Origin: Bufo bufo
Taxonomy: Eukaryota; Chordata; Amphibia; Anura; Bufonidae
Direction: 5' to 3'
Length of the DNA stretch: 64,000 nt
Assembly: GCF_905171765.1 (NCBI RefSeq)
Contig: NC_053390.1
Location: 217,137,927 to 217,201,926, forward strand
Shown: positions 43,241 through 54,743 of the stretch, in pieces
Layout: each line of letters opens with the position of its first letter
How positions within the stretch are numbered: the first letter of the stretch is position 1
Notes under the pieces: model-generated
Told to the model about the DNA's origin: nothing
Database searches by the model: none
Seen by the model: only the letters and a program-made list of their open reading frames with translations
Program-made: the position numbers and the translations under genes

Positions 43241-43889
43241 CTAAGGCCTCTTTCACACGGGCGATATGGGAAAAGGTGCGGGTGCGTTGCGGGAACATGC
43301 GCGATTTTTCTGCACGAGTGCAAAACATTGTAATGCGTTTTGCACTCGCGTGAGAAAAATCGCGCATGTTTGGTACCCAAACCCGAACTTCTTCACAGAA
43401 GTTCGGGCTTGGGATCGGTGTTCTGTAGATTGTATTATTTTCCCTTATAACATGGTTATAAGGGAAAATAATAGCATTCTGAATACAGAATGCATAGTAA
43501 AATAGGGCTGGAGGGGTTAAAAAAAAAAATTAAAAAATTAAACTCACCTTAGTCCACTTGATCGCGCAGCCGGCATCTCTTCTGTCTCCTTCTTTGCTGA
43601 TTGCAGGAAAAGGACCTGTGGTGACGTCACTCCGGTCATCACATGGTCCATCACATGATCCATCACCATGATAAAAGATCATGTGATGGATCATGTGATG
43701 ACCGGAGTGATGTCACCACAGGTCCTTTTCCTGCAATCAGCAAAGAAGGAGACAGAAGAGAAGCCGGGCTGCGCGATCAAGTGGACTAAGGTGAGTTTAA
43801 TTATTATTATAATTTTTTTAACCCCTCAGCCCTATTTTACTATGCATTCTGTATTCAGAATGCTATTATTTTCCCTTATAATATTTTTT
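43241..43889. mobile_element. MITE with long palindrome (left TIR TAAGGCCTCTTTCACACGGG)
   Basis: From 43424 to 43884 the sequence is a palindrome of two roughly 210-base arms centred near 43665, with CCTTATAACATGG, AGTCCACTTGATCGCGCAGC and GACCTGTGGTGACGTCACTCC blocks. The left TIR has no right partner, since piggyBac B sequence begins at 43890. Confidence 0.75.
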
Positions 43890-45122
43890 GTCGGCAGCTC
43901 CGGAATACAGATAGATTGTGTGGGCTTCACTGAACTAGATTTTTTCAAAATCTTCTTCTCTGAAGATTTTGTAAATATAATAGTGGCCCAAACCAATCTA
44001 TGTGCCCAACAATTCATTGATCAGAACCCTACATCGCCATACGCCATACGCTAGACCCCTAGGTTGGCCCCCAATAAGTGCAGCAGAGTTGATGACGTTT
44101 TGGGGACTCGTGCTGCATATGGGCGTTAGACAATAATGGAGTTCAGACATTTTCTACCAGACTCCAATTTGCAGTAACACCATGACCCGGAAGCGATTTT
44201 AGTCAATTCTAAAATTCCTACACTGCAATGACAATGCACAGTGCCCAACCACATTTGACCATCTATTCAAGGTTAGGCCTGTCCTTGACCACTTTAACAC
44301 CAGGTTTGCTGAGGTGTACACCCCTGATAATGTCTGTGTAGATGAGTCCCTATTACTTTTCAAAGGGAAGGTTAGATTCCGCCTGTACCTGCCTTCGCAA
44401 ACAGAAAAGGTATAGCATTAAGATTTACAAACTTTGCGAGAGTTGCTCCGGGTACACCCACAAGTTCCACAAGTTCCACATTTACGAAGGAAAATATTCC
44501 CGCATAGAACCCCCAGAATACCCCCCCCGTCTTAGGAGTTAGTTGGAAGATAGTGTGGGACTTACTGTACCCACTGCTGGATAAGGGTTACCATCTCTAT
44601 GTGGATAACTATTATACCAGCATACCCCTATTCATGTCCCTAACTGCCAGAGGTACTGTGGCTTGCGGCACAGTGCGCAAAAATCAGAGAGGCCTCCCTA
44701 GATCCCTGGTAGGGCAACATCTGAGAAAGCAGGTGAAAGCAGGGCTCTCCTCCATGAGAACATGCTGGTGGTTAAGTACAAGGACAAGAGGGATGTCCTT
44801 TTACTGACCACCATTCACACTAACACCGGCTCCCCTGCCTCTGTATGTGTTACCACTGCCACTGTCCCCAAACCAGTTTGCATTCTGGACTACAATAGAC
44901 ACATGGGAGGGGTTGATCTTTCAGATCAAGTTCTGAAGCCCTACAGTGCCACACCAAAAACGAAAGTGTGTACATGGTACGGCAATGTACAATGCGTACG
45001 TGCAATTTCAATCTGCAGGCCACACAGGAACTTTCATTCAGTTCTAAGAGGTGGTTATCAATTCCCTAATTTTTCAAAGCCAGGCCGGGGAGGGTCCCAG
45101 TACAGGAAATCATGGTACCCGT
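43890..45122 (+). pseudogene. piggyBac transposase B, part 1
   Basis: Successive frames show LDFFKIFFSEDFVNIIVAQT, PDNVCVDESLLLF (first catalytic Asp), KIYKLCESCSGYTHKFH, WDLLYPLLDKGYHLYVDNYY (second Asp) and YNRHMGGVDLSDQVLKPYSA (third Asp). At least six frame changes or stops lie between them. The sequence is clearly a different piggyBac lineage from element A. It is interrupted at 45122 by the LTR element. Confidence 0.85.
45118..45122 (+). repeat. 5 bp target-site duplication CCCGT (left)
   Basis: Repeated at 56091-56095, outside the two LTR ends. Confidence 0.85.
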
Positions 45123-45928
45123 TGTAATGGATCTCCTGGCACCCTGACCGGGCACCTCCGTCAATGGATGCTCCTAGCGCTTCCGGAGGACTCCAAGCAC
45201 TTCACTTGAAATCGTAAGCACTGCAGACCCCACGAACCGCCAAAGCTTGGTTGAGGTCTCACCGTCTCCTACCCACCATGGACCTACGACAAGGCTCCAG
45301 GCTCCAGTAGGTGAACCTCTCCTAAATCCAGAGAGCAGGAACAGCTCCTAGAAGAGCTAGTAGTTATAGCCAGGGGAGTATAGCAAATCTTCAGCGTATA
45401 GCAATCCCAAGTGTCGATCAGTTACCCAAACACCAGCCTCAACATGATGAAGGGTAAAACAGGAACTCTCTTTATTGAAGATCAACTCAGTATATATACA
45501 GTTCAAGAAATCTAACAACATAACACAATCAACCATGAACAACATGCAAACAGACATCTTCACCCCCTCCATAATGAATGAATAGGGAGAGATGTGATGG
45601 GATTATCTCCTGAGTGTGTCATAGGGTGAGCTACTCATCTAGGAGTCGGCTACTCCTAGTCAGCTATCTTAATCCCATCACTAACACAATCAGTGGGAGT
45701 CTCAGTGCAGAGTTAACCCTTTTTGTGTTGCTGAATCCACACCATGCCTTTTTAATGGGCAATAGGAAATATGTGGCATATAAATTCCACACATAAATCA
45801 GGGTTCATAGTTCCTTGTAATCCCAAAAGGTCTGAGGGGGTCTCCATAGTTCTGGGTCCATAGTCTGTAGGAAGGAGGCTGACCCTCAGGCTTCTCCAAC
45901 AGCCCCAGTGACGGTTCAGTCCGTCACA
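45123..45928 (-). repeat. 3' LTR
   Basis: 806 bases; about 95 percent identical by eye to the split copy at 47651-48282 plus 55916-56090. Confidence 0.88.
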
Positions 45929-45943
45929 TTTCTCCCCTCCCAA
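45929..45943 (-). promoter_or_regulatory. Polypurine tract
   Basis: Minus strand TTGGGAGGGGAGAAA immediately before the 3' LTR; plus-strand DNA priming site by analogy. Confidence 0.75.
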
Positions 45944-46870
45944 CAGTAGACTAACCAGGTACCTGACCTCCTGTCGGTCGGTGCCTGAGTTAGTCGAGTA
46001 GCCCACCCATAAACAAACACTGGTCCTGTTGAACTCTGGAGCCTGGCTCTGTCCTGTATGTCCCCAGCTGTTGAGTGGGCATCTGCTACTTCTTGGTTCA
46101 TTGTTGTTCTCTAGCTTGGAGCTGTGGGTACTTGGTGGGCAGAGGCCGACTGCGCTCTGCCCAGATGCCAGCTCTTCCGCTGGGGTAGCCAGTGGGGAGT
46201 CAGGCTCTGGACAAGAGGATAGGGGAGGGCAGAGGCCAACTGCGCTCTGCCCAGATGCCAGCTCTTCGGCTGGGGTAGCCTGTGGGGAGTCAGCCTTTGG
46301 ACAAGAGGATAGGCGAGGGCAGAGGCCAACTGCGCTCTGCCCAGATTCCAGCTCTTCCGCTGCGGTAGCCTGTGCGGAGTCAGCCTCTGGACAAGAAGAT
46401 AGGGGAGGGCAGAGGCCAACTGCGCTCTGCCCAGATGCCAGCTCTTCTGCTGGGATGGGGTCAGGGAATCCTACCCCCAGGACCTTGTTGCGGATCAGCT
46501 GTGGAGAGGAGGGATCGCTTACCTCCTCCTCCTGGCATTCCTGCGAGGTTGGTGGGGGATCTGTACCGGCCGTCCAGCATCCCGGTAGGTCTGGTGCAGA
46601 GACTGCGGTCCCATCTGCACCATCGGAGTTAGGGGTGCTGTCCCCCTGTGGTTGGGGAGAGAGACCGGTTGTCTCCTCTCCCTTCAAGGTACACTGCCGC
46701 TGGGGAATGGAGACAATGCTCTTCTCTCCCTGCAAAACATACTGCCGCTGGGGAGCAGGACCGACTGTCCCTATTCCCTGAAAATCCGGCTGCCGTTGGG
46801 GATCTGGGCCGACTGCCCAGCATCCCTGTAGGGCCGGTGGAGAGACCTCGGTCCCATCTCCAACTGCCAT
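45944..46870 (-). pseudogene. LTR-element internal ORF with 30-residue repeats
   Basis: A 372-codon frame starts at 46870 and runs into the 3' LTR (stop at 45752). It has four copies of a 30-residue unit (PAEELASGQSAVGLCPPLSS) encoded by a 90 bp repeat at 46139, 46228, 46318 and 46408. The upstream part has QRQ-containing shorter repeats. No domain is recognised; it may be the distal part of a gag-like polyprotein. That the last 60 codons lie in the LTR is odd for a real gene. Confidence 0.45.
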
Positions 46871-46904
46871 AAGGGGTTCCCCCCAGGACCAGTCTATGAG
46901 GTCC

Positions 46905-47650
46905 CCTACCTCCTCAGCTGGTACTCAAGCAGGGATACTTCAGTCGGGTCTTCCGAGCTATAGGGTTGTAGGTCTGGGACTGCCACCCAGCTCTCCGGCA
47001 GTGTATATTGGGGTCGAATTGAGCTGAGGAAGTATTGGTAATCCTGCTCCAGCTCCCACTCCATTGTCACTAGAGATGCCAGGTCTTGTCTCACCTCTCT
47101 CACTGTAGCCCAATCATGCATAGCCTCCCTGTAGTCATAGATATCCCAGAACCGGGACTCTCCAGCATCTCCGAACTCCGGTTCTGCGAAGGACTCAAAC
47201 AACAGGGCCATCATAATCCTCACTCTTGGGTCTATCGTGCTCAGCCATCCAGGGGGAGTGCCTAATCACATACCACCAGAGTGCCTGGTAGGCGTCCTCT
47301 AGCCAAAGCTCCTTCCATACCAGGCTCTCGAGTTCTGTCACCCACTCATCCAGGGGCTGCTCTCCCAGAAGGGGCATTCGCAGGGCCACTCGCATCCGCA
47401 ACTGCTGCTCCTCACTGGGGAGACTCTCGCCCCACTGACGCTACATCTTCCAGGGCCTCATGCCAGATGCCTTTCCGGACCGCATCTCTCCATTCCATGT
47501 AATCCTCCTCATCGTAGTGTAACGCTGTCCGAAGACTAGCCGATTCCATCCTCTTGTAGCCAGGGGCGCTGTACAGATACTAGCGTTGCCCTCAATATGT
47601 TCCGAGCTGCTTCTCCTCACACTAGGACGCCACCCCACTGCTGCCACCAC
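46905..47650 (-). pseudogene. gag-like 5' coding region of the LTR element
   Basis: Directly after the primer-site-like sequence, frames at 47401-47195 (LRMPLLGEQPLDEWVTELES, DAYQALWWYVIRH) and 47223-46906 (WDIYDYREAMHDWATVREVR, MEWELEQDYQYF) are Trp- and acid-rich and helical. They shift frame at about 47200. Position and composition suggest a gag-like protein; no known family was matched. Confidence 0.45.
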
Positions 47651-48282
47651 TGTAACGGATCTCCTGGCACCCCGACCGGGTACCTCCGTCGATGGATGCT
47701 CCTAGCGCTTCCCGAGGACTCCAAGCACTCCACTTGACACCGTAAGCACTGCAGACCCCACGAACCGTCGAAGTTTGGTTGAGGTCTCACCGTCTCCTAC
47801 CCACCCTGGACCTACGACAAGGCTCCAGGCTCCAGTGGGTGAAACTCTCCTAAATCCAGAGAGCAGGAACAGCTCTTAGAAGAGCTAGTAGTTATAGCCA
47901 GGGGAGTATAGCAAATCTTCAGCGTATAGCGATCCCCAGTGTCGATCAGTTACCCAAACACCAGCCTCAACATGATGAAGGGTAAAACAGGAACTCTCTT
48001 TATTGAAGATCAACTCAGTATATATACAGTTCAAGAAGTCTAACAACATAACACAATCAACCATGAACAACATGCAAACAGACATCTTCACCCCCTCCAT
48101 AATGAATGAATAGGGAGAGATGTGATGGGATTATCTCCTGAGTGTGTCATAGGGTGATCTACTCATCTAGGAGTCGGCTACTACTAGTCAGCTATCTTAA
48201 TCCCATCACTAACACAATCAGTGGGAGTCTCAGTGCAGAGTTAACCCTTTTTTGTGTTGCTGAATCCACACCATGCCTTTTT
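47651..48282 (-). repeat. 5' LTR, first part (interrupted by L1)
   Basis: Matches 45123-45755; the L1 insertion follows CCACACCATGCCTTTTT. Confidence 0.88.
48265..48282 (+). repeat. 18 bp L1 target-site duplication (left)
   Basis: TCCACACCATGCCTTTTT; the right copy at 55898-55915 differs at one base (A to C). Confidence 0.85.
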
Positions 48283-48509
48283 TTTTTCCAATAACTTTTT
48301 ATTCCATTTTTGTAAGTATTCAAAATCACAATTTGTTTGGACAGTAGTATAGGAACAGCGTTACATATAGTTCTAGTACACCAAGTTTCGTCCAATGATA
48401 CAAACATCGTATTTGTCAATCCCACAATAACTATGGAAACTCCCCCCAATGCTGTCTGAATGCGTCTCCTCTCTCCTACAAACCTTTCCATGACCATACA
48501 AAACAAACA
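48283..48509 (-). other. L1 3' end with poly(A) signal
   Basis: Minus strand contains GGAATAAAAAGTTATTGG just before the A tail. Confidence 0.7.
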
Positions 48510-49563
48510 TACACTCACCTAAAGAATTATTAGGAACACCATACTAATACAGTGTTGGACCCCCTTTTGCCTTCAGAACTGCCTTAATTCTACGTGGCAT
48601 TGATTCAACAAGGTGCTGATAGAATTCTTTAGAAATGTTGGCCCATATTGATAGGATAGCATCTTGCAGTTGATGGAGATTTGAGGGATGCACATCCAGG
48701 GCACGAAGCTCCTGCTCCACCACATCCCAAAGATGCTCTATTGGGTTGAGATCTGGTGACTGTGGGGGCCATTTTAGTACAGTGAACTCATTGTCATGTT
48801 CAAGAAACCAATTTGAAATGATTCGAGCTTTGTGACATGGTGCATTATCCTGCTGGAAGTAGCCATCAGAGGATGGATACATGTTCTCATTCTGTTTACG
48901 CCAAATTCGGACTATACCATTTGAATGTCTCAACAGAAATTGAGACTCATCAGACCAGGCAACATTTTTCCACTCTTCAACAGTCCAATTTTGGTGAGCT
49001 CGTGCAAATTGTAGCCTCTTTTTCCTATTTGTAGTGGAGATGAGTGGTACCTGGTGGGGTCTTCTGCTGTTGTAGCCTATCCGCCTCAAGGTTGTGCGTG
49101 TTGTGGCTTCACAAATGCTTTGCTGCATACTTTGGTTGTAACGAGTGGTTATTTCAGTCAACGTTGCTCTTCTATCAGCTTGAATCAGTCGGCCCATTCT
49201 CCTCTGACCTCTAGCATCCACAAGGCATTTTTGCCCACAGGACTGCCGCATACTGGATGTTTTTCCCTTTTCACACCATTCTTTGTAAACCCTAGAAATG
49301 GTTGTGCGTGAAAATCCCAGTAACTGAGCAGATTGTGAAATACTCAGACCGGCCCGTCTGGCACCAACAACCATGCCACGCTCAAAATTGCTTAAATCAC
49401 CTTTCTTTCCCATTCTGACATTCAGTTTGGAGTTCAGGAGATTGTCTTGACCAGGACCACACCCCTAAATGCATTGAAGCAACTGCCATGTGATTGGTTG
49501 ACTAGATAATTGCATTAATGAGAAATAGAACAGGTGTTCCTAATAATTCTTTAGGTGAGTGTA
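48510..49563 (-). mobile_element. Tc1-like element B (internal deletion), in L1
   Basis: TIRs TACACTCACCTAAAGAATTA and their inverse lie in TA at 48510-48511 and 49562-49563. The element is 1.05 kb, short for Tc1 (about 1.2-1.6 kb), because of a deletion inside its gene. Confidence 0.92.
48544..49413 (-). CDS. Tc1 transposase B, open frame with internal deletion (DD36E)
   Basis: A fully open frame of 289 codons from ATG 49413 to a stop at 48544. HTH region: NFERGMVVGARRAGLSISQS and FSRTTISRVY. Catalytic residues D155 (AWSDESQ), D189 (QQDNAPCHK) and E226 (NPIEHLW) are present; 36 residues separate D189 and E226, so this is a DD36E lineage. Only 33 residues separate the first two Asp, where Tc1 enzymes have roughly 90. 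NMYPSSDGYFQQ bridges the gap, so about 50 codons were lost in frame. An enzyme without that part of the RNase-H fold is probably inactive. Related full-length copies probably exist elsewhere in the genome. Confidence 0.88.
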   Translation of the reverse strand: MGKKGDLSNFERGMVVGARRAGLSISQSAQLLGFSRTTISRVYKEWCEKGKTSSMRQSCGQKCLVDARGQRRMGRLIQADRRATLTEITTRYNQSMQQSICEATTRTTLRRIGYNSRRPHQVPLISTTNRKKRLQFARAHQNWTVEEWKNVAWSDESQFLLRHSNGIVRIWRKQNENMYPSSDGYFQQDNAPCHKARIISNWFLEHDNEFTVLKWPPQSPDLNPIEHLWDVVEQELRALDVHPSNLHQLQDAILSIWANISKEFYQHLVESMPRRIKAVLKAKGGPTLY

Positions 49564-49956
49564 TTTTCCCATCAATCCCTGTTTATGACACTTTCAACTT
49601 CCCCAATGCTCCTCGAATATCTTTTCATAGGTACCACTCTGTATGCTTAAAGTTATTCATAGGAGACTGTATTTCCTCTGTTGATAAATGTTTGGCAATA
49701 AAAGTTGACCATTTACTCAAAAACCCTGTTGAACTGTTATTTTTATGAGATTCCGCTTCTAGCTGGTCCATTAACAAAAAATGTCTCATTAGACCCTGAA
49801 ATTGTGCAATTGTGTGAATTTGTGGCTCTAACCATTTTTGTAACAGACATTTTAATGCTACCAGTAGCACCCCATCTATCAATTTGGGTACTCGTGTTGT
49901 ATCTGGGTATATAAATAAAACCACCTCTGGTTCACATGGTAGATTAATCTGCCACG
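49564..49956 (-). pseudogene. L1 ORF2 C-terminal part between two Tc1 insertions
   Basis: The frame reads WQINLPCEPEVVLFIYPDT, DGVLLVALKCLLQKWLEPQI and FLSKWSTFIAKHLSTEEIQS, the expected end of an L1 ORF2. It joins to the part ending SWIKY before 50899. Confidence 0.75.
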
Positions 49957-50899
49957 TACAGTACAGACCAAAAGTTTGGACACACCTTCTCATTCAAAGA
50001 GTTTTCTTTATTTTCATGACTATGAAAATTGTAGATTCACACTGAAGGCATCAAAACTATGAATTAACACATGTGGAATTATATACATAACAAACAAGTG
50101 TGAAACAACTGAAAATATGTCATATTCTAGGTTCTTCAAAGTAGCCATCTTTTGCTTTGATTACTGCTTTGCACACTCTTGGCATTCTCTTGATCAGCTT
50201 CAAGAGGTAGTCCCCTGAAATGGTTTTCACTTCACAGGTGTGCCCTGTCAGGTTTAATAAGTGGGATTTCTTGCCTTATAAATGGGGTTGGGACCATCAG
50301 TTGCGTTGAACAGAAGTCAGGTGGATACACAGCTGATAGTCCTACTGAATAGACTGTTAGAATTTGTATTATGGCAAGAAAAAAGCAGCTAAGTAAAAAA
50401 AAACGAGTGGCCATCATTACTTTAAGAAATTAAGGTCAGTCAGTCTGCCAAAAAATTGAGAAAACTTTGAAAGTAAGGGCTATTTGACCATGAAGGAGAG
50501 TGATGGGGTGCTGCGCCAGATGACCTGGCCTCCACAGTCACCGGACCTGAACCCAATCAAGATGGTTTGGGGTGAGTTGGACCGCAGAGTAAAGGCAAAA
50601 GGGCCAACAAGTGCTAAGCATCTCTGGGAACTCCTTCAAGACTGTTGGAAGACCATTTCAGGTGACTACCTCTTGAAGCTCATCAAGAGAATGCCAAGAG
50701 TGTGCAACACAGTAATCAAAGCAAAAGGTGGCTACTTTGAAGAACCTAGAATATGGCATATTTTCAGTTGTTTCACCCTTGTTTGTTATGTATATAATTC
50801 CACATGTGTTAATTCATAGTTTTGATGCCTTCATAGTCATGAAAATAAAGAAAACTCTTTGAATGAGAAGGTGTGTCCAAACTTTTGGTCTGTACTGTA
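49957..50899 (+). mobile_element. Tc1-like element C, internally deleted, in L1
   Basis: Long terminal inverted repeats start TACAGTACAGACCAAAAGTT and lie in TA at both ends. The ends are inverted for over 200 bases because the left end carries an inverted copy of the transposase 3' region. A third copy begins at 63794. Confidence 0.9.
50368..50800 (+). pseudogene. Tc1 transposase C, N- and C-terminal pieces only
   Basis: ATG at 50374 opens MARKKQLSKKKRVAIITLRN, then a stop. From 50484 the C-terminal part follows: RQMTWPPQSPDLNPIKMVWG, RMPRVCNTVIKAKGGYF. The middle with both catalytic Asp is deleted, and the catalytic Glu is Lys (NPIK instead of NPIE). Dead. Confidence 0.85.
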
Positions 50900-53800
50900 T
50901 ATTTAATCCATGACAGTAGCCACTCCCAATATTGTCTTGATTTGGGGCACAACCACACCCCATGATCTAAGTCCGCCTTCAACAAACCACACTTTGGACA
51001 TTTAGTCAGTCTTGTATCCCTACTGTTTGCTGGTGCTATATTAAAGGCGTATATCGCTCTGTGTATCAGTTTCAGTTGTGTTTCTCTCCATCTCTCGCAT
51101 ATCACTGCTTTTCTTGTCCTATTCCACCCCGCCATTATCCTTTCTTTCCAGTCTGGGCTTACTAACAACTTACTCCATCCCCCACTGCTTGTAATAAAGG
51201 TTTTGTCATTATCTCGGTCCCTTAGTTGTTTATATATGTCCGAAAGTTCCCATTTATTCCCCATCTGTTTGAGTAATGTATCAAATCCATTCACCTTACA
51301 CTCCTGACTGACATCTTTCAGTCTGGACTTACAGAAATGCATTATTTGGTAATACTGCAGTTCTTGCCCTTTAGGAAGCTGATATTTATCATATATCTCT
51401 GATAATGTCAAATATCTTTGTTCTTTATCATGTAATAAATGTTGAAAAGTGACAATGCCCTCCCTTCTCAACTGGTGGGACAGTTTGTTAGTGATTCCTA
51501 CCTTGAAGTCTGCATGTGACCATAATGACATGTATTTGGATGCCCTAAAGGATAAGTTATATAGCTTTCTCACTTCCTTCCATGCTATTATAGTATCCCT
51601 TAATATTACAGAGCTTTTAATATCTGATGATAGCGATGCTAATTGAACATGTAGGAGAGCTCCCAAGTTCCAACCCTGGGCTAATTCTTTTTCCAATGTA
51701 ACATTTGAGTAAAAAGATGTCATAGCTAACCAGTCCCTACAATGACGAAAGAGACTAGCCAAATTGTATCTCCTCAGGTCAGGGAAACAAATTCCACCCT
51801 TGTCCACAGGTAAGTATAACTTCCTCATAGCTATTCCAACTCTCTTTTTGGACCATATGAACCGTGAGAAGGCACTATTCAACGTCATCACATCGCTATG
51901 TCTAATTAATATGGGCAAGGTCTGCATTGGATATAGTAGTTTGGGAACACTTATCATTTTAACCAAATGACATCTACCCATAAGAGACAGGGGCAGAGAG
52001 TGCCATCTCTCTAGTTCTTGTTTTATTTGTTTTGTCAGTGGTGTGTAGTTGAGGCCGTACAAAGAATGCGGGGAAGGACCAATTTTAATACCTAAATACG
52101 TAATATGATTTTTGAAAATAGAAACCGGGCAATCGTGTATTTCTCGCTTTGTCCCTGGGTGTGGCTTACCTATATAAAGGAGTTCGCATTTTTCGGCATT
52201 GACCCTGAAGCCTGAGCTTTTTCCAAAGTCTACTAATGTTTTAAATATTTGATGTATATCCCTTGAAGGACGAGCTAAGAACAGGATTACATCGTCCGCA
52301 AAAAGTGAAATTCTCACTTCCCGTGTCCCTACTTTTATGCCTTCGAACACTCCTGACTGTTCTAGATATCTGGCTAATGGTTCAATTGCTATATTAAACA
52401 ATAGTAGGGAGAGGGGACATCCCTGTCTTGTTCCTTTTAAAAGTGGAAAGGATTGAGAGAGAAAACCCGGTAACACTATTTGTGCCTTAGGATCCGAATA
52501 TAAAGCCGTTATATAGGTTCGGAAGGCTCATTTAATATTCATTGCGTCTAAGACTTGTGCCAGCCATCCCCAGTTTACATTATCGAATGCCTTCTCGGCA
52601 TCTATTGTAAGGAGTCCTGGTGATTCTCCTATTTGTTGTCTCCTTTTAACAAAGTCCAGGACTGTCAGCACTCTCCTCAAATTGAACACTGCCGACCTGC
52701 CTTTTACAAAGCCCACTTGAGATGGACCAATCAGATTCGTCAATAAATCAGCTAATCTATCAGCCATAATTTTAGAAAATAGCTTGTGATCAGCATTAAT
52801 AAGGGAGATAGGTCTGTAAGACGAGGGTAGAAGCAGATCTTTCCCTGGTTTCGGTAGTAGTCTTATATACGCTGAATTATTAGTAAGTTTTGGGACTTTA
52901 CCTTCCAACACCCTATTAAAACCCTCCATTAACAGTTGAGTTATGTCATCTTTCAGTATTTTATAAAATTCGCCCGTATATATCCGCCCGGGCCCGGTGC
53001 TTTCCCTGCAGGCATGTATTTTATTGCCCTAGAGACTTCTTCTGCTGATATCGGCTTATTGAGATCAAGGAGCTGACTTTCCTGGAGTTTAGGCACAGCA
53101 GACTGGTTAAGATAATGTACCAGGGATGGCTGACTGTCAGAGTCGGCTGAGTATAATTTCTGATAATAATCTCTGAAAATCTCTATGATCTTCTCAGGAT
53201 TATTCTGACGATTTCCTTGATGATCTAGTAGTGTCGGGATATATACCTGACCTCTTGGTCCCTTAGACAACCTTGCTAGCAACCTCCCGGATTTGTTCCC
53301 ATATCGAAACAGTTTAGAGTCTTTCTGTGAGCAATACATCCCTTCCCACCTAGTGTACCACAACTCATAGTTTTTTTTTTGCAGTGGCCCACTCTAATCT
53401 AAGCTGATCTGTGGGGGATTGAAGAAAAGCTGTATAAGTTTTCCTAAGCAAATCTGTCATCTCTCCTAATTTTTTCTTTGTTTTTGCTTTTAGTGCATGT
53501 ACATAGGACATTATTTTACCTCGCAGTACTGCCTTTTCAGTATACCAAAAAAGAGTTGGATCCTCCCTGTGTTGAGCGTTATCCTCAAGGAATTCCAAAT
53601 GCCACCCCCTTAGCAACTCTTTAAAGTTGTCATTTTCCCCAAGGAAAGTCGGGAAACGCCATATATAGTTAGTCCCTTTTTGTACTTGATCTTTTAGGTC
53701 AAGTTGCACTGGAGCATGATCTGAGATGATCATGTCCAGTATTCTAGGATTGTCTACCATAGTACACATTGAGGTAGAGATCAAAAGATAGTCGATACGA

Positions 53801-54399
53801 GACCATGAATCATTAGGGGCCGAATAGAAAGTGTAATCTCTTCCCTCTGGATTAACTATTCTCCAAGGGTCAATGAGGTCATTGTCTCGTGTCAACTGTT
53901 CTAGAACTTTTTTCCTCCCTGCACATGCCTTTTTCGTTGTTCTGGCAGACTTGCGGTCTTCACTACTCACCATCACCGTGTTTATGTCTCCCCCTATGAC
54001 AATGTTACGCTGCCGTAAAGTTCCTAGCCGAGTGTTTAATGCATCATAGAATTTTATATTGGCCCCGTTAGGACCGTATACATTTATTAGGACTATTTCT
54101 CCCACTGGGGATTCTATATTTACCATTTGCCATCTACCAGCGTCATCTGTTTTATGATGCAATATTTTGTATTGCAGCTTCTTGTGAAAAAGTACCAACG
54201 TACCTCCCTTCCTATGTACTGATTCAGGTCCTATAACTTTCCCCACCCACATCCTCTCCATGCGAGTGAAATCTTCTGCCCCCAAGTGAGTTTCCTGGAG
54301 CATTGCAATATCGGCCCTACACTTCTGCAAGTGTTTTATGACCATATTTCTTTTAGCAGGGGAACGAAGTCCCTTTACATTCCATGATATTACTCGCAT
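50900..54399 (-). pseudogene. L1 ORF2 (endonuclease and reverse transcriptase), broken
   Basis: From MRVISWNVKGLRSPAKRN at 54399: an APE-type endonuclease with LQETHL, GGDIN, RIDYLLIS and ISDHAPV (to 53365). Then a frameshift in an A run near 53370, the RT fingers (RLLPKPGKDLLLPSSYRPIS, GFVKGRSAVFNLRRVL, DAEKAFDNVNW), an in-frame TGA after MNIK near 52528, and the palm (KGTRQGCPLSLLLF, catalytic FADDVILFL). It ends with the Cys motif KCPKCGLLKADLDHGVWLC. A further frame change lies at about 52940. All catalytic motifs remain, so the copy is relatively young but inactive. Confidence 0.92.
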
Positions 54400-54469
54400 T
54401 GTATTAACCTCGCATATAGAGGATGTGGCATAGGGATTTGAGTATGAATCCAGACAGTTAATATGACCC

Positions 54470-54743
54470 ACCCCACCCAGAAATTCTTACATAACATAAT
54501 AACTGGAAAAAACCTCCCCCTAACATCATAACTGTATATAATCTTATTGGTTAACATAAACCTCTGTTTACTGCTTGTCGGCTTCACTTTTTTCCAACAT
54601 GGTCAGTCTACCTCTGTGTGTGAGTTCAGACATAATAAGGCCTTGAGTGTTGGTTGCCTTGTTCCGCAGACATTAGAAACTTATGGGGTCGAACAATATA
54701 TTCAACATAATGAACATGAAAATTTGAAGACATAGTCACCCCT
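54470..54743 (-). other. L1 inter-ORF spacer
   Basis: Non-coding stretch between ORF1 and ORF2; a short upstream frame overlaps the ORF2 start region and is not thought functional. Confidence 0.5.

Noticed and set aside
46029..46781. 250-codon plus-strand frame with Ser/Gly-rich repeats
   Set aside because: Antisense shadow of the 90 bp repeat in the LTR element; the LTR orientation, polypurine tract and primer site all point to the minus strand.
54400..54471. 24-residue N-terminal extension of L1 ORF2
   Set aside because: L1 ORF2 endonucleases start close to the MRVISWN motif; the upstream codons are probably spacer.
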